Source: Nocardioidaceae bacterium (GTDB lineage Bacteria > Actinomycetota > Actinomycetes > Propionibacteriales > Nocardioidaceae). Taken from it: 64,000 bases of DNA. The position numbers and the translations under genes are program-made. The stretch is from NCBI GenBank assembly GCA_018672315.1, contig CP076053.1, forward strand, positions 1,971,827 to 2,035,826, in the 5' to 3' direction. The notes beneath the pieces were generated by a model. The model saw only the letters and a program-made list of their open reading frames with translations, had not been told where the DNA came from and did not search any database. Shown here piece after piece: positions 17,364 through 24,695 of this stretch; within the stretch, counting starts at the first letter, position 1, and the number at the start of each line of letters is the position of its first letter.

Positions 17364-18374
17364 TCAGTGGTGCGACCGGGCTCGTTTCTTGTGCCACTGG
17401 TCGTTCTCGAGCTCATAGACATACGGCGCGCCCATCATGGGCAGCCCCTCGCTCTTGCGGATGAACCCCCACACGAGCGGCACGAGGATGACCATGGCGA
17501 TGCCGACGTACGCGGCGATGAAGGGGTCGAAGTCCCCGGCCTCGTCGACCAGGGGCGGGAAGCCTGCCTTGCCGAGCAGGGCGACGCCGGAGGCGGTCAG
17601 CACGACGACGATGCCGCGGCGGATGATCGACTGGGGCACCTTGGGGGCGATCTTCGCGCCGAGCAGGGTGCCGGGGATCGATCCGATGAGCAGCGGGATG
17701 AGCACGCCGAAGTCGAGTCCGGTGAGGTAGATGTTGCTGATCGCCGCGGCCAGCACGAGCGGCACGGCCTGCACGAGGTCGGTGCCGACGAGCCGCACGG
17801 CGTTGAGGCCGGGGTAGAGCGTGAGCAGCGCGATCATGATGACTGACCCGGAGCCGACGCTGGTGATGCCGACGAGCAGTCCGCCGAGCATCCCGACGAG
17901 CAGGGTGGGGATGGGGCGGACGGGCGGGTTCTCGTCGGTGTCGGGGTTGCCGCGGCGTACGCGGCGCAGGTTGATGTAGAGCCGCAGGGCGTAGGTGCCG
18001 GCGGCGAAGAAAAGCGCGAAGCCGATGGCGTACTGCAGCACGGTGTTGACCGCGTCGGTGTCGTCGGTCAGGGCGCGCACGAGGAACGGTCCGATCAGCG
18101 CCATCGGGATCGACCCGAGCATCAGCCACTTGGCGATCTGCAGGTTCGGGGAGCCCTGGCGGGCGTGCACGATCGCGCCGCCGGACTTGCTCACCGCCGC
18201 GGCGGTGAGGTCGGCCGTCACAACAGTGGCGGCGTCGCCGACGCCGAGGAAGATCAGCGCCGGGGTCATCAGCGCGCCGCCGCCCATGCCGGTCAGCCCG
18301 ACGACGATGCCGACGAGGAACCCGGCGATCACGATGCCCAGGGAGGCCTGGGTCAACAGCTCGGAGATGTCCAT
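17364..18374 (-). CDS. TSUP-family (TauE/SafE) anion exporter
   Basis: 336-residue membrane protein with about eight hydrophobic helices in two repeats. The first contains the family signature GFLVGIVVGLTGMGGGALMT; the second carries LVGMLGGLLVGITSVGSGSV. TSUP proteins move sulfite, sulfoacetate, sulfate or other small anions. The cysC stop overlaps its ATG by 1 bp (TGATG), so it is translationally coupled to cysC, which points to a sulfur anion as substrate. It ends 23 bp from the convergent cupin gene. Confidence 0.88.
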   Translation of the reverse strand: MDISELLTQASLGIVIAGFLVGIVVGLTGMGGGALMTPALIFLGVGDAATVVTADLTAAAVSKSGGAIVHARQGSPNLQIAKWLMLGSIPMALIGPFLVRALTDDTDAVNTVLQYAIGFALFFAAGTYALRLYINLRRVRRGNPDTDENPPVRPIPTLLVGMLGGLLVGITSVGSGSVIMIALLTLYPGLNAVRLVGTDLVQAVPLVLAAAISNIYLTGLDFGVLIPLLIGSIPGTLLGAKIAPKVPQSIIRRGIVVVLTASGVALLGKAGFPPLVDEAGDFDPFIAAYVGIAMVILVPLVWGFIRKSEGLPMMGAPYVYELENDQWHKKRARSHH

Positions 18375-19642
18375 CAGCTCAGGTGCCCTTCTCGGCGCAG
18401 CACGGTGAGCACCTCGTCGAGGCAGTCCTCGATGGTGCGGTCGGTGGTGTCCAGACGCAGGGTGGGGGCGTCCGGCTCCTCGTACGGGCTGGAGATGCCC
18501 GTGAACTCAGGGATCTCCCCGCGTCGCGCCTTGGCGTACAGGCCCTTGCGGTCCCGCCGCTCGCACTCCTCCAGCGGCGTCGCCACGTGGATCAACACGA
18601 ACGCGCCGCCGGCCTCGGTGACCATCTGGCGTACGGCCTCGCGGGTCTCCGCGAAGGGCGCGATCGGCGAGACGATCGCGAGCCCGTGGTGGCGCGCGAT
18701 CTCCGCGGCCACCCACCCGATGCGGCGGATGTTGGTCTCGCGGTCGGCCTTGGAGAACGTCAGTCCGGCCGAGAGGTTGCGGCGCACGACGTCGCCGTCC
18801 AGCGAGGTCACGGTGCGCTCGCCGCGCTCGAGCACGTGGTCGAGCAGCGCCCGGGCGATCGTGGACTTTCCCGAGCCGCTGAGGCCCGTGAAGAACACGA
18901 CAAGGCCCTGCTCGCCGGGGGCGGGGGCATCGGCGTCCACGACGTCGGCGATCGCGTCGGGCAGCGCGCCGCGGCCGGGCACCGCGAGCACGGGCCCTTC
19001 GGCGTACGCGTCGACGACCCGCTCGCCGAGCATGCGGTCGGCCTCGGGGTGTCCGGGACCGCGCGAAGCCAGGGGAGCGACGACGACGTCGACGGTGACG
19101 CCGTCGCGGGCCAGCAGGTCAGCAGCGGTGCGCGTCGCGCGGATCAGGCCGACGGGGGAGAGGCCCTCGGGGGTGCCGTGGCCGGCGAGGGCGAGCAGCA
19201 GCACGCCCTTGTCGGAGCGTTCGCGGCAGATGGTGGCGAGGTCGCTCTCGGTCAGGGCGCCGGCAACGGGGACGATGGTGCGACCGGCGTACTGGCCCGT
19301 CGTCTGGCCGGGGGTCAGGTAGAGGCGCCGGAAGGGTCCGTACGCCGCCTTCGCCCGCTTGGTGGCCGGGCCCTCGACCAGCACGCCGCCGGCCGGGCCG
19401 GCGTCGGTCAGGTGCGTGGCGGTGACGTCGACGTGCGCCAACGGGAGGCCCTCGGGGTCGACGAGCTCGATCGCGCCAACGGCGTTGACCTGCCCGGCGA
19501 CGTCCGCGGGGACGGTGAGCGTGACCGACCCGCTGGGACCCTCGAAGCCGTCGAGGCCCAGGGCGCCGTTGAGGATCAGCTCGAGGTCGTCCAGCTCGCG
19601 CGGGGACGGGCAGTGCTGGGGGACGGGTGGAGCCTCAGACAT
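18374..19642 (-). CDS. cysC: Adenylyl-sulfate kinase with degenerate ATP-sulfurylase-like N-terminus
   Basis: 422 residues. The C-terminal 190 form an APS kinase: P-loop FFTGLSGSGKSTIARAL, SLDGDVVRRNLSAGLTFSKA, the IRRIGWVAAEIARHHGLAIV segment and CERRDRKGLYAKARRGEIPE. The first 230 residues look like a PUA-type/ATP-sulfurylase region (ELDDLELILNGALGLDGFEG) but lack a recognisable sulfurylase active-site segment, so they are probably structural or regulatory. The product PAPS serves sulfate reduction or sulfotransfer. ATG 19642 is chosen at the conserved N-terminus; GGGAGC lies upstream. Coupled to the downstream TauE/SafE gene. Confidence 0.9.
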   Translation of the reverse strand: MSEAPPVPQHCPSPRELDDLELILNGALGLDGFEGPSGSVTLTVPADVAGQVNAVGAIELVDPEGLPLAHVDVTATHLTDAGPAGGVLVEGPATKRAKAAYGPFRRLYLTPGQTTGQYAGRTIVPVAGALTESDLATICRERSDKGVLLLALAGHGTPEGLSPVGLIRATRTAADLLARDGVTVDVVVAPLASRGPGHPEADRMLGERVVDAYAEGPVLAVPGRGALPDAIADVVDADAPAPGEQGLVVFFTGLSGSGKSTIARALLDHVLERGERTVTSLDGDVVRRNLSAGLTFSKADRETNIRRIGWVAAEIARHHGLAIVSPIAPFAETREAVRQMVTEAGGAFVLIHVATPLEECERRDRKGLYAKARRGEIPEFTGISSPYEEPDAPTLRLDTTDRTIEDCLDEVLTVLRREGHLS

Positions 19643-20290
19643 GCGCCCGATGCTCCCATAGTGCAGTGAGTCGATCGGCATTGATGGGCGGCGCGGCGGC
19701 TGGTCGGTGGCTGGGCGGTCGCCGCTGTGTGTCGACCAGGTGAGACTCACGTGACAATCGGCGCAGATGTGACTTTCGGCCCTGCCGTCCAGACCGGCTT
19801 CTACATACCGTCGGGATCATGAAGGCCAAGTTCTACTACCGACGACTCCGCTGCCGTCTGCGCCACGGATCGGTGTGCCCGCACGCGGCGACGTACCACC
19901 GCGGGTCGCCGCGTCGGCGCGAGGCGTCGCGCGCTGGTGCGGACGCCTGAGCACAGAAAGAGCCGCCGCCCGCGTCCTCGTGCGACTGACTAGGAACACC
20001 CGGATGACGCGAGCGGCGGCTGCTGGGTCAATCGTACGTCCGGCTTAGTCCGGATCACAGGGCCGGAAGTCACGACACACCTAGGACATCGGACCGTGAT
20101 GCGACACGGTGTCGCAATGACCGCGAACGGTGCGAAACGGGCCAGCTCGTGCCTCGGCCCGTGTGGTCGGCGATCACGACTGCGGGGACCTGCGCACCAC
20201 CCCCACGGGCGGCACGAACAGTGAGGCCCGACCACCCTCAGGGCGGGGAGGGCTAGCCCTCTCCACGCCTACGCCTCCTCTCGCGACCTG
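19643..20290. other. Divergent intergenic region upstream of cysC and the gas vesicle operon
   Basis: About 650 bp. It holds a possible 43-residue ORF on plus (ATG 19819, TGA 19948-19950; Arg-rich, no convincing ribosome site) that I do not trust as a gene, and a strong long-stem inverted repeat at 19961-20021. No riboswitch was recognised. Promoters for cysC and for the gvp operon are expected here. Confidence 0.45.
19961..20021. promoter_or_regulatory. 16-bp inverted repeat with 29-nt spacer
   Basis: AGCCGCCGCCCGCGTC (19961-19976) pairs with GACGCGAGCGGCGGCT (20006-20021), with one mismatch in 16 positions. It lies in the divergent region ahead of the gas vesicle operon. There is no T tract. 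It could be an attenuator, an operator or part of an unannotated RNA. Confidence 0.5.
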
Positions 20291-20785
20291 TTGCCGGTTT
20301 GTGATGACGGCTGGACGGCTAGACGGTTCGGGACCATCGATCGCGACAGAGGAGTCGTCATCGCCTTCCGACCAGACCGCGCCGGCGCAGCAGCCGCCGC
20401 TCGCGTGAGCGCTGCTGTCGCATCCGCCGCCCGAGGGGTGGCGACCCGGGGCGTACGCGCGACCTCTCTGGTCTGGGACAACCCGGTTGCGCGTCCCGTA
20501 CGTCGGGTGGCCGCCGAGGTCGGGCGACGCGTCGATCCCGACCTGCCGAGGGACGCCGATGAGGCGGCTCCCGACCAGGACCGAGGCAGCGAGAGCGCGG
20601 CGGATCCGACGGTCCAGATGTCCAGTGACGCGAGCGACTCCTCGGGCGATGCGAGCGAGTCCGATGCCGCCGAGGACCCCGTCGCCGCAGCGTTCGCCGA
20701 CGAGGACCCGGGACCGGCCGAGCTGTCGCGCGAGAACGACTCCGACGACCCCGTCGCGCACCTCGCCGAGGAGCTCGGCACCTAG
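20291..20785 (+). CDS. Acidic protein of unknown function leading the gas vesicle operon
   Basis: The frame up to TAG 20783-20785 has coding-type third positions over its last 125 codons. The N-terminal part is Ala/Arg/Val-rich (VSAAVASAARGVATRGVRAT, later VRRVAAEVGRRV). The C-terminal half is strongly acidic and Ser-rich (SDASDSSGDASESDAAEDP). No family was recognised. It ends 72 bp before gvpA on the same strand. The start is unclear: TTG 20291 has no ribosome site, while the best site (AGAGGAG, 20348-20354) is followed only by GTC and ATC codons; GTG 20408 is a third choice. It may be a gas vesicle accessory protein. Confidence 0.5.
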   Translation: MPVCDDGWTARRFGTIDRDRGVVIAFRPDRAGAAAAARVSAAVASAARGVATRGVRATSLVWDNPVARPVRRVAAEVGRRVDPDLPRDADEAAPDQDRGSESAADPTVQMSSDASDSSGDASESDAAEDPVAAAFADEDPGPAELSRENDSDDPVAHLAEELGT

Positions 20786-20857
20786 TCGACCACCGGGTCG
20801 AGCACGACCGGCAGATCCGTCCGGACCGCCGCACGCACCGACAGCAGGAGGAACGGC

Positions 20858-21274
20858 ATGACAGTCACCACCAGTCGTCAGTCAGGCGGCTACCTGGAGC
20901 GTCCCGCGCCGAGCGGCCTCGCCGACGTCGTCGAGGTCATCCTCGACAAGGGCATCGTCATCGACGCCTACGTACGCGTCTCGCTGGTCGGCATCGAGCT
21001 GCTCACCATCGACGCCCGCATCGTCATCGCCAGCGTCGACACCTACCTGCGCTTCGCCGAGGCGACCAGCCGGCTGAACCTCAACGAGCAGGGCGGCGAG
21101 AGCCTCACCGACGCCGTCGAGAGCCTCCAGCAGAAGGGTGCCCGCGGCAAGATCGGCGGCGCCGTCGAGGGCGCGAAGAACGCCCTGACCAGCTCCGACA
21201 GCGACGACGAGGACGAGGACGACGAGGAGGAGAAGGAGACGTCCTCGAGCTCGCGCAGCCGCAGGAAGTCGTGA
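20858..21274 (+). CDS. gvpA: Gas vesicle structural protein GvpA
   Basis: 138 residues. The core at about 17-75 matches the vesicle shell protein: [20 protein letters not shown], then [20 protein letters not shown] and [10 protein letters not shown], an alternation of amphipathic helices and strands. The remaining 63 residues are an extension that becomes very acidic ([15 protein letters not shown]) and ends Ser/Arg-rich; minimal GvpA in other phyla is about 70 residues. The ATG follows AGGAGG by 6 bp, the best ribosome site of the operon, as expected for the main shell protein. Its stop overlaps the gvpF GTG. Confidence 0.93.
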   Translation: MTVTTSRQSGGYLERPAPSGLADVVEVILDKGIVIDAYVRVSLVGIELLTIDARIVIASVDTYLRFAEATSRLNLNEQGGESLTDAVESLQQKGARGKIGGAVEGAKNALTSSDSDDEDEDDEEEKETSSSSRSRRKS

Positions 21275-22032
21275 CCGCCACCGGGTCCGAGACAGCCCAG
21301 GCGGCCGGGGACCACCCGGTCCACTTCTACGGCGTCGTCCGCGCGGGCGAGGACCACTCGTCCCTGGCCGACCTCGACGTCACGGTCGTGGAGGAGGACG
21401 GTCTCGCCGCCGTGGTCTCATCACACGGCGACGAGCCCGTCCGCCCCTCGCGGCAGGCGCGCCGCCACCGGTCCGTGCTCGACGCGCTCGCCGCGGCCGG
21501 CGCCGTGGTGCCCGCCCGCTTCGGCACGGTGCTGGAGGGTGAGCAGGACGTACGCGCCGTGCTGCGCGAGGAGCGCGACCGGTGGGCCGCCGAGCTCGAC
21601 CGGGTGCAGGGACGCCGCCAGTTCCGCGTCCGCGCTCTCTACGACGAGGAGCGCGTGCTCCGCGAGATCGTCACCGAGGACCCCCGCATCGCGGCGCTCC
21701 GCGAGGCCACCCAGGACCTGCCGCCGGAGGTGGGCCACGGCGACCGCGTACGCCTCGGCGAGCTCGTCTCGGTCGCGCTCGGCCGTCACCGGGCCGAGGA
21801 CCGGGCTCGCGTGCTCGACGCGATCGAGCCTCTCGTCGTCGACCGTGCCGAGCACGAGCGCGGCGAGATCGACCACGTGCTCGACGTGTTCGTGCTCGTC
21901 GAGAACACCGCGCGCGGGGACTTCGAGGGCGGGCTCGAGGAGCTCGCCGCCGCCCTGCACCCGCGCATCCGCCTGCAGCTGACCGGACCCATGGCGCCGT
22001 ACGAGTTCGTCGGTGGTGACACGTGGGCCTGA
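21271..22032 (+). CDS. gvpF: Gas vesicle protein GvpF (GvpF/L family)
   Basis: 253-residue GvpF/L-family assembly protein. The N-terminal domain begins [11 protein letters not shown] and contains [20 protein letters not shown], the family hallmark. The C-terminal part ends [19 protein letters not shown], matching the usual RLTGPWPPYSF-type ending. GTG 21271 overlaps the gvpA stop by 4 bases. GvpF is thought to bind the GvpA monomer and help nucleate the shell. Confidence 0.92.
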   Translation: MTATGSETAQAAGDHPVHFYGVVRAGEDHSSLADLDVTVVEEDGLAAVVSSHGDEPVRPSRQARRHRSVLDALAAAGAVVPARFGTVLEGEQDVRAVLREERDRWAAELDRVQGRRQFRVRALYDEERVLREIVTEDPRIAALREATQDLPPEVGHGDRVRLGELVSVALGRHRAEDRARVLDAIEPLVVDRAEHERGEIDHVLDVFVLVENTARGDFEGGLEELAAALHPRIRLQLTGPMAPYEFVGGDTWA

Positions 22033-22271
22033 TGAAGGAGCTGCTGCTGCTGCCCGCCGCGCCCCTGCGCGGCACGGTCCTCGTCGCCGAGCAGGTGATG
22101 AGGGTCGCGGAGGACGAGCTGTACGACCCCGCCCGCATCCGCCGCGAGCTCGAGGCCGTCGACGCCGCCCGGCAGGCCGGCACCCTCACCGACGACGAGG
22201 CCGACGACCTCGAGGACGAGCTCGTCGAGCGGCTCACCACTGCCCACGACCGACGCCGAAGGCGGAGATGA
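22023..22271 (+). CDS. gvpG: Gas vesicle protein GvpG
   Basis: 82 residues, starting [20 protein letters not shown], the GvpG signature, followed by a charged coiled-coil-like region (RIRRELEAVDAARQAGTLTD) and a basic tail. GTG 22023 overlaps the gvpF end by 10 bp and preserves the conserved start; ATG 22032 would remove the first three residues. An accessory assembly protein, inferred from family and operon position. Confidence 0.9.
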   Translation: MGLMKELLLLPAAPLRGTVLVAEQVMRVAEDELYDPARIRRELEAVDAARQAGTLTDDEADDLEDELVERLTTAHDRRRRRR

Positions 22272-22606
22272 CGATGGCATCAGGCAAGACCTCTGACAAG
22301 ACCTCAGACAAGACTTCCGACAAGGGCTCCGAGTCCGGACGCCGCCTCGGCGCCGGTGCCGTGGCCCGCACGGCCGTCGACGAGCTCGCCGGGCTCACCG
22401 GCCGCGAGATCGAGGGCGTGGTGGGTGTCGAGCGCAGCGAGGACGGCTGGGTCGTCGAGATCGACGTCGTCGAGCTGCGGCGTACGCCCACCTCCACCGA
22501 CGTGCTCGCCACCTACGAGGTCGAGGTCGATGGCGACGGTGAGCTGATGGGCTACCGGCGTACGCGTCGCTTCGGCCGCGGCCAGGTCTCCGGGGAGTCG
22601 CGATGA
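22268..22606 (+). CDS. gvpO: Gas vesicle protein GvpO
   Basis: 112 residues. After a Lys/Ser/Thr-rich leader with three tandem TSDK units, the GvpO domain reads ELAGLTGREIEGVVGVERSE, then DGWVVEIDVVELRRTPTSTD and LATYEVEVDGDGELMGYRRT. ATG 22268 overlaps the gvpG stop by 4 bases. In streptomycetes gvpO usually lies before gvpA; here it is fourth. A role in gas vesicle expression or assembly is inferred from family membership. Confidence 0.9.
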   Translation: MTMASGKTSDKTSDKTSDKGSESGRRLGAGAVARTAVDELAGLTGREIEGVVGVERSEDGWVVEIDVVELRRTPTSTDVLATYEVEVDGDGELMGYRRTRRFGRGQVSGESR

Positions 22607-22977
22607 GTGAGATGTCCCCACGCCGCAGCAGCGAGCTCGACCGCAGCGGAGGCGGAGGACCGGCGAACCTCGCCGACGTGCTCGAGCGCGTGCTCGACAA
22701 GGGCGTCGTCATCGCTGGCGACATCCGCGTGAACCTGCTCGACATCGAGCTGCTGACCATCAAGATCCGGCTGCTCGTCGCCTCGGTCGACAAGGCCGCG
22801 GAGATGGGCATCGACTGGTGGCGTCGTGACCCGATGCTCTCGGCCGGCGCGGAGGACGTCGCGGAGGAGAACCGGCAGCTGCGCGAGCGCCTCGCCGCGT
22901 TGGAGCGGCGCCTCGGGCCGTCCTCGGATGAGGGTGAGGGTGAGGGCAAGGGCGAGGGCGAGGGTGAGGATGACTGA
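22603..22977 (+). CDS. gvpJ: Gas vesicle protein GvpJ (GvpA-related minor protein)
   Basis: 124 residues with a GvpA-like core, NLADVLERVLDKGVVIAGDI then RVNLLDIELLTIKIRLLVAS and VDKAAEMGIDWWRRDP; the tryptophan pair is typical of GvpJ. It continues as a coiled-coil-like stretch (EENRQLRERLAALERRLG) and a short Gly/Glu repeat tail (GEGEGKGEGEGEDD). ATG 22603 overlaps the gvpO stop by 4 bases. A minor shell or nucleation component. Confidence 0.9.
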   Translation: MSEMSPRRSSELDRSGGGGPANLADVLERVLDKGVVIAGDIRVNLLDIELLTIKIRLLVASVDKAAEMGIDWWRRDPMLSAGAEDVAEENRQLRERLAALERRLGPSSDEGEGEGKGEGEGEDD

Positions 22978-23752
22978 GGCCGCCACCGCCCGCTACGCGT
23001 ACGCCGTCACCCGAGGTGCCGCCGAGGGAGCGCTCGCCGGCACGACCGGCATCCACGGCGCCCCCGTCGAGGTCGTCACCCGCGGTGAGCTGCAGGCGCT
23101 GGTCAGCGACGTGCCGCTGGAGGAGTTCGACGAGGAGCCGCTGCGCCGCCACCTGGAGGACCTGCGCTGGGTCGAGCAGGTCGCGCGCGCCCACGACGAC
23201 GTCGTACGCGCCGCCCACGGCGCCGCGGTCGTGGCCCCGCTGAGCCTGGCGACGATCTTCCACGACGACGACGGCGTACGCGACCGGCTCCTCGCCGACG
23301 GTGCACGGCTCGGGGCGGCGCTGGACGCCGTCGAGGGCTGCGACGAGTTCAGCGTGAAGGTGCTGCGTCGCGCCTCGTCGACCGGGACCGCGGCGAGCAG
23401 CGCGGAGAGCCGGCCGGCGTCGGGGGCGGACTACCTGCGCCGCAAGCGCGAGGCCGCCGCCCACCGGGTCAGAGCCGAGCAGGCGGCCGCGGACTTCGCC
23501 GTCGCCGTCCACGACGCTCTCGCGGCCGAGGCCGCCGCCTCGCGCAGGCTGGCGCCGCAGGACCCGCGCCTGTCCGCGCTCGACGGGGTGATGACCCTCA
23601 ATGCGGCCTACCTCGTACGCCGGGAGAGCAGCAACGGGTTCGCCGAGGCGCTGAAGGCCGTGCAGGACCGCGCGGGGGAGTCCGGCGCCGACGAGGTGAG
23701 CGTGGCGGGGCCGTGGCCGCCGTACTCCTTCGTCACGCTGGACGGCACGTGA
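22970..23752 (+). CDS. gvpL: Gas vesicle protein GvpL (GvpF/L family)
   Basis: 260-residue second GvpF/L paralogue. The N-terminal RYAYAVTRGA, the central AAVVAPLSLATIFHDDDGVR and the C-terminal VSVAGPWPPYSFVTL match the family. Compared with GvpF it has an inserted charged linker (YLRRKREAAAHRVRAEQAAA). ATG 22970 is within the last codons of gvpJ, an 8-bp overlap. GvpL is regarded as an interaction hub in vesicle assembly in other systems. Confidence 0.92.
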   Translation: MTEAATARYAYAVTRGAAEGALAGTTGIHGAPVEVVTRGELQALVSDVPLEEFDEEPLRRHLEDLRWVEQVARAHDDVVRAAHGAAVVAPLSLATIFHDDDGVRDRLLADGARLGAALDAVEGCDEFSVKVLRRASSTGTAASSAESRPASGADYLRRKREAAAHRVRAEQAAADFAVAVHDALAAEAAASRRLAPQDPRLSALDGVMTLNAAYLVRRESSNGFAEALKAVQDRAGESGADEVSVAGPWPPYSFVTLDGT

Positions 23753-24015
23753 CCGCCGCCAACGGGATGGCGACACCGTCCGACGGCGGGCGGCAGATCG
23801 CCCTGGTCGACCTGCTGGACCGGCTCCTCGGAGCCGGCGTGGTGCTGTCCGGCGACCTGGTCATCTCCCTGGCCGGTGTCGACCTGGTGGAGGTGCGGCT
23901 GCACGCCCTCATCACCTCGGTGCGCTCGGAGCTCTCCCGCGGGTCCACCGACGGGCCGCTGTGGCAGGTCTCGCCGGACGTCGAGAAGCCAGGGGAGAGA
24001 GGGGAGCGACCGTGA
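23749..24015 (+). CDS. gvpS: Gas vesicle protein GvpS (GvpA/J/M family)
   Basis: 88-residue GvpA-related protein: ALVDLLDRLLGAGVVLSGDL then VISLAGVDLVEVRLHALITS. The position between gvpL and gvpK is the usual one of GvpS in actinobacterial clusters. GTG 23749 overlaps the gvpL stop by 4 bases. The symbol rests on synteny as well as sequence, since small GvpA paralogues are hard to tell apart. Confidence 0.82.
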   Translation: MTAANGMATPSDGGRQIALVDLLDRLLGAGVVLSGDLVISLAGVDLVEVRLHALITSVRSELSRGSTDGPLWQVSPDVEKPGERGERP

Positions 24016-24299
24016 GCGAGTTCAAGCGGCGGCTCGAGACCGACGCCGAGTCCGTGCAGCGCGACCTGATGAAGCTCGTGCTCACCATCATCGAGCTCGT
24101 ACGCCAGCTCATGGAGAAGCAGGCGCTGCGCCGCGTCGACAGCGATGACCTCACCGAGGAGCAGATCGAGGAGCTGGGCACGGGGCTGATGCACCTCGAG
24201 GACGCGATGGAGCAGCTCAAGGACCAGTTCGGTCTGGAGGCCGAGGACCTCAACCTCGACCTGGGACCCCTGGGCACGCTGCTGCCGCCGCCGGACTAG
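24012..24299 (+). CDS. gvpK: Gas vesicle protein GvpK
   Basis: 95 residues, starting FKRRLETDAESVQRDLMKLV and including IIELVRQLMEKQALRRVDSD and ELGTGLMHLEDAMEQLKDQF, with the NLDLGPLGTLL ending typical of GvpK. GTG 24012 overlaps the gvpS stop by 4 bases. It is the last gene of the operon. Neither gvpN nor gvpC is present in the window. Confidence 0.92.
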   Translation: MSEFKRRLETDAESVQRDLMKLVLTIIELVRQLMEKQALRRVDSDDLTEEQIEELGTGLMHLEDAMEQLKDQFGLEAEDLNLDLGPLGTLLPPPD

Positions 24300-24308
24300 G
24301 TGACGGGG

Positions 24309-24343
24309 CAGCGTCCGGCGGACAGCGTCCGGCGGGCAGCGTC
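24309..24343 (+). repeat. Short 14-bp tandem repeat after gvpK
   Basis: Two full copies of CAGCGTCCGGCGG(A/G) and a partial third follow the gvpK stop. It lies between the convergent ends of gvpK and the small minus-strand gene. No obvious hairpin or T tract. Confidence 0.5.
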
Positions 24344-24358
24344 AGTGGCGCGTACGCC

Positions 24359-24583
24359 TCAGGCGGTGACCCGCTGCAGCCGCTGCATCATCGGGACGCT
24401 CGGGAAGCGCTCGTCGGCGACGTGCTCGAGCAGGATCTCGGCGTAGAGGGGGACGTCGTCGGGCTCGAGCAGGTCCTCGATCATGTCCATCTGCGTCGAG
24501 GAGGGGTAGCGGTCGTCGCGCACCTTGCGGAGCATCGTCGCCAGCAGCATCCGGCGGGCCTGGCGGCGCGGGTCGTCCTGCAT
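24359..24583 (-). CDS. Small conserved-looking protein of unknown function
   Basis: 74-residue, helix-rich soluble protein: ARRMLLATMLRKVRDDRYPS, STQMDMIEDLLEPDDVPLYA and LEHVADERFPSVPMMQRLQR. The repeated (D/E)(D/E)R(Y/F)PS motif suggests two similar helical halves. The ATG at 24583 has GAGGAG 6 bp upstream, a good ribosome site. It lies between gvpK (convergent) and ygfZ. No function is proposed. Confidence 0.65.
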   Translation of the reverse strand: MQDDPRRQARRMLLATMLRKVRDDRYPSSTQMDMIEDLLEPDDVPLYAEILLEHVADERFPSVPMMQRLQRVTA

Positions 24584-24695
24584 GTCTGCTCCTCGGTTCC
24601 TGTCGGGTTCGGTCCCTAGCCGACTACCCCGGCACGACCGTACGCACCACTTCGGGCGGGATGCGGCGAACCCGTCCAGACCGGTGGCGATCGCG

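Noticed and set aside
19819-19950. 43-residue Arg-rich ORF as a leader peptide for sulfur genes
   Set aside because: It is on the opposite strand to cysC, lacks a ribosome site and has no cysteine cluster near its end.
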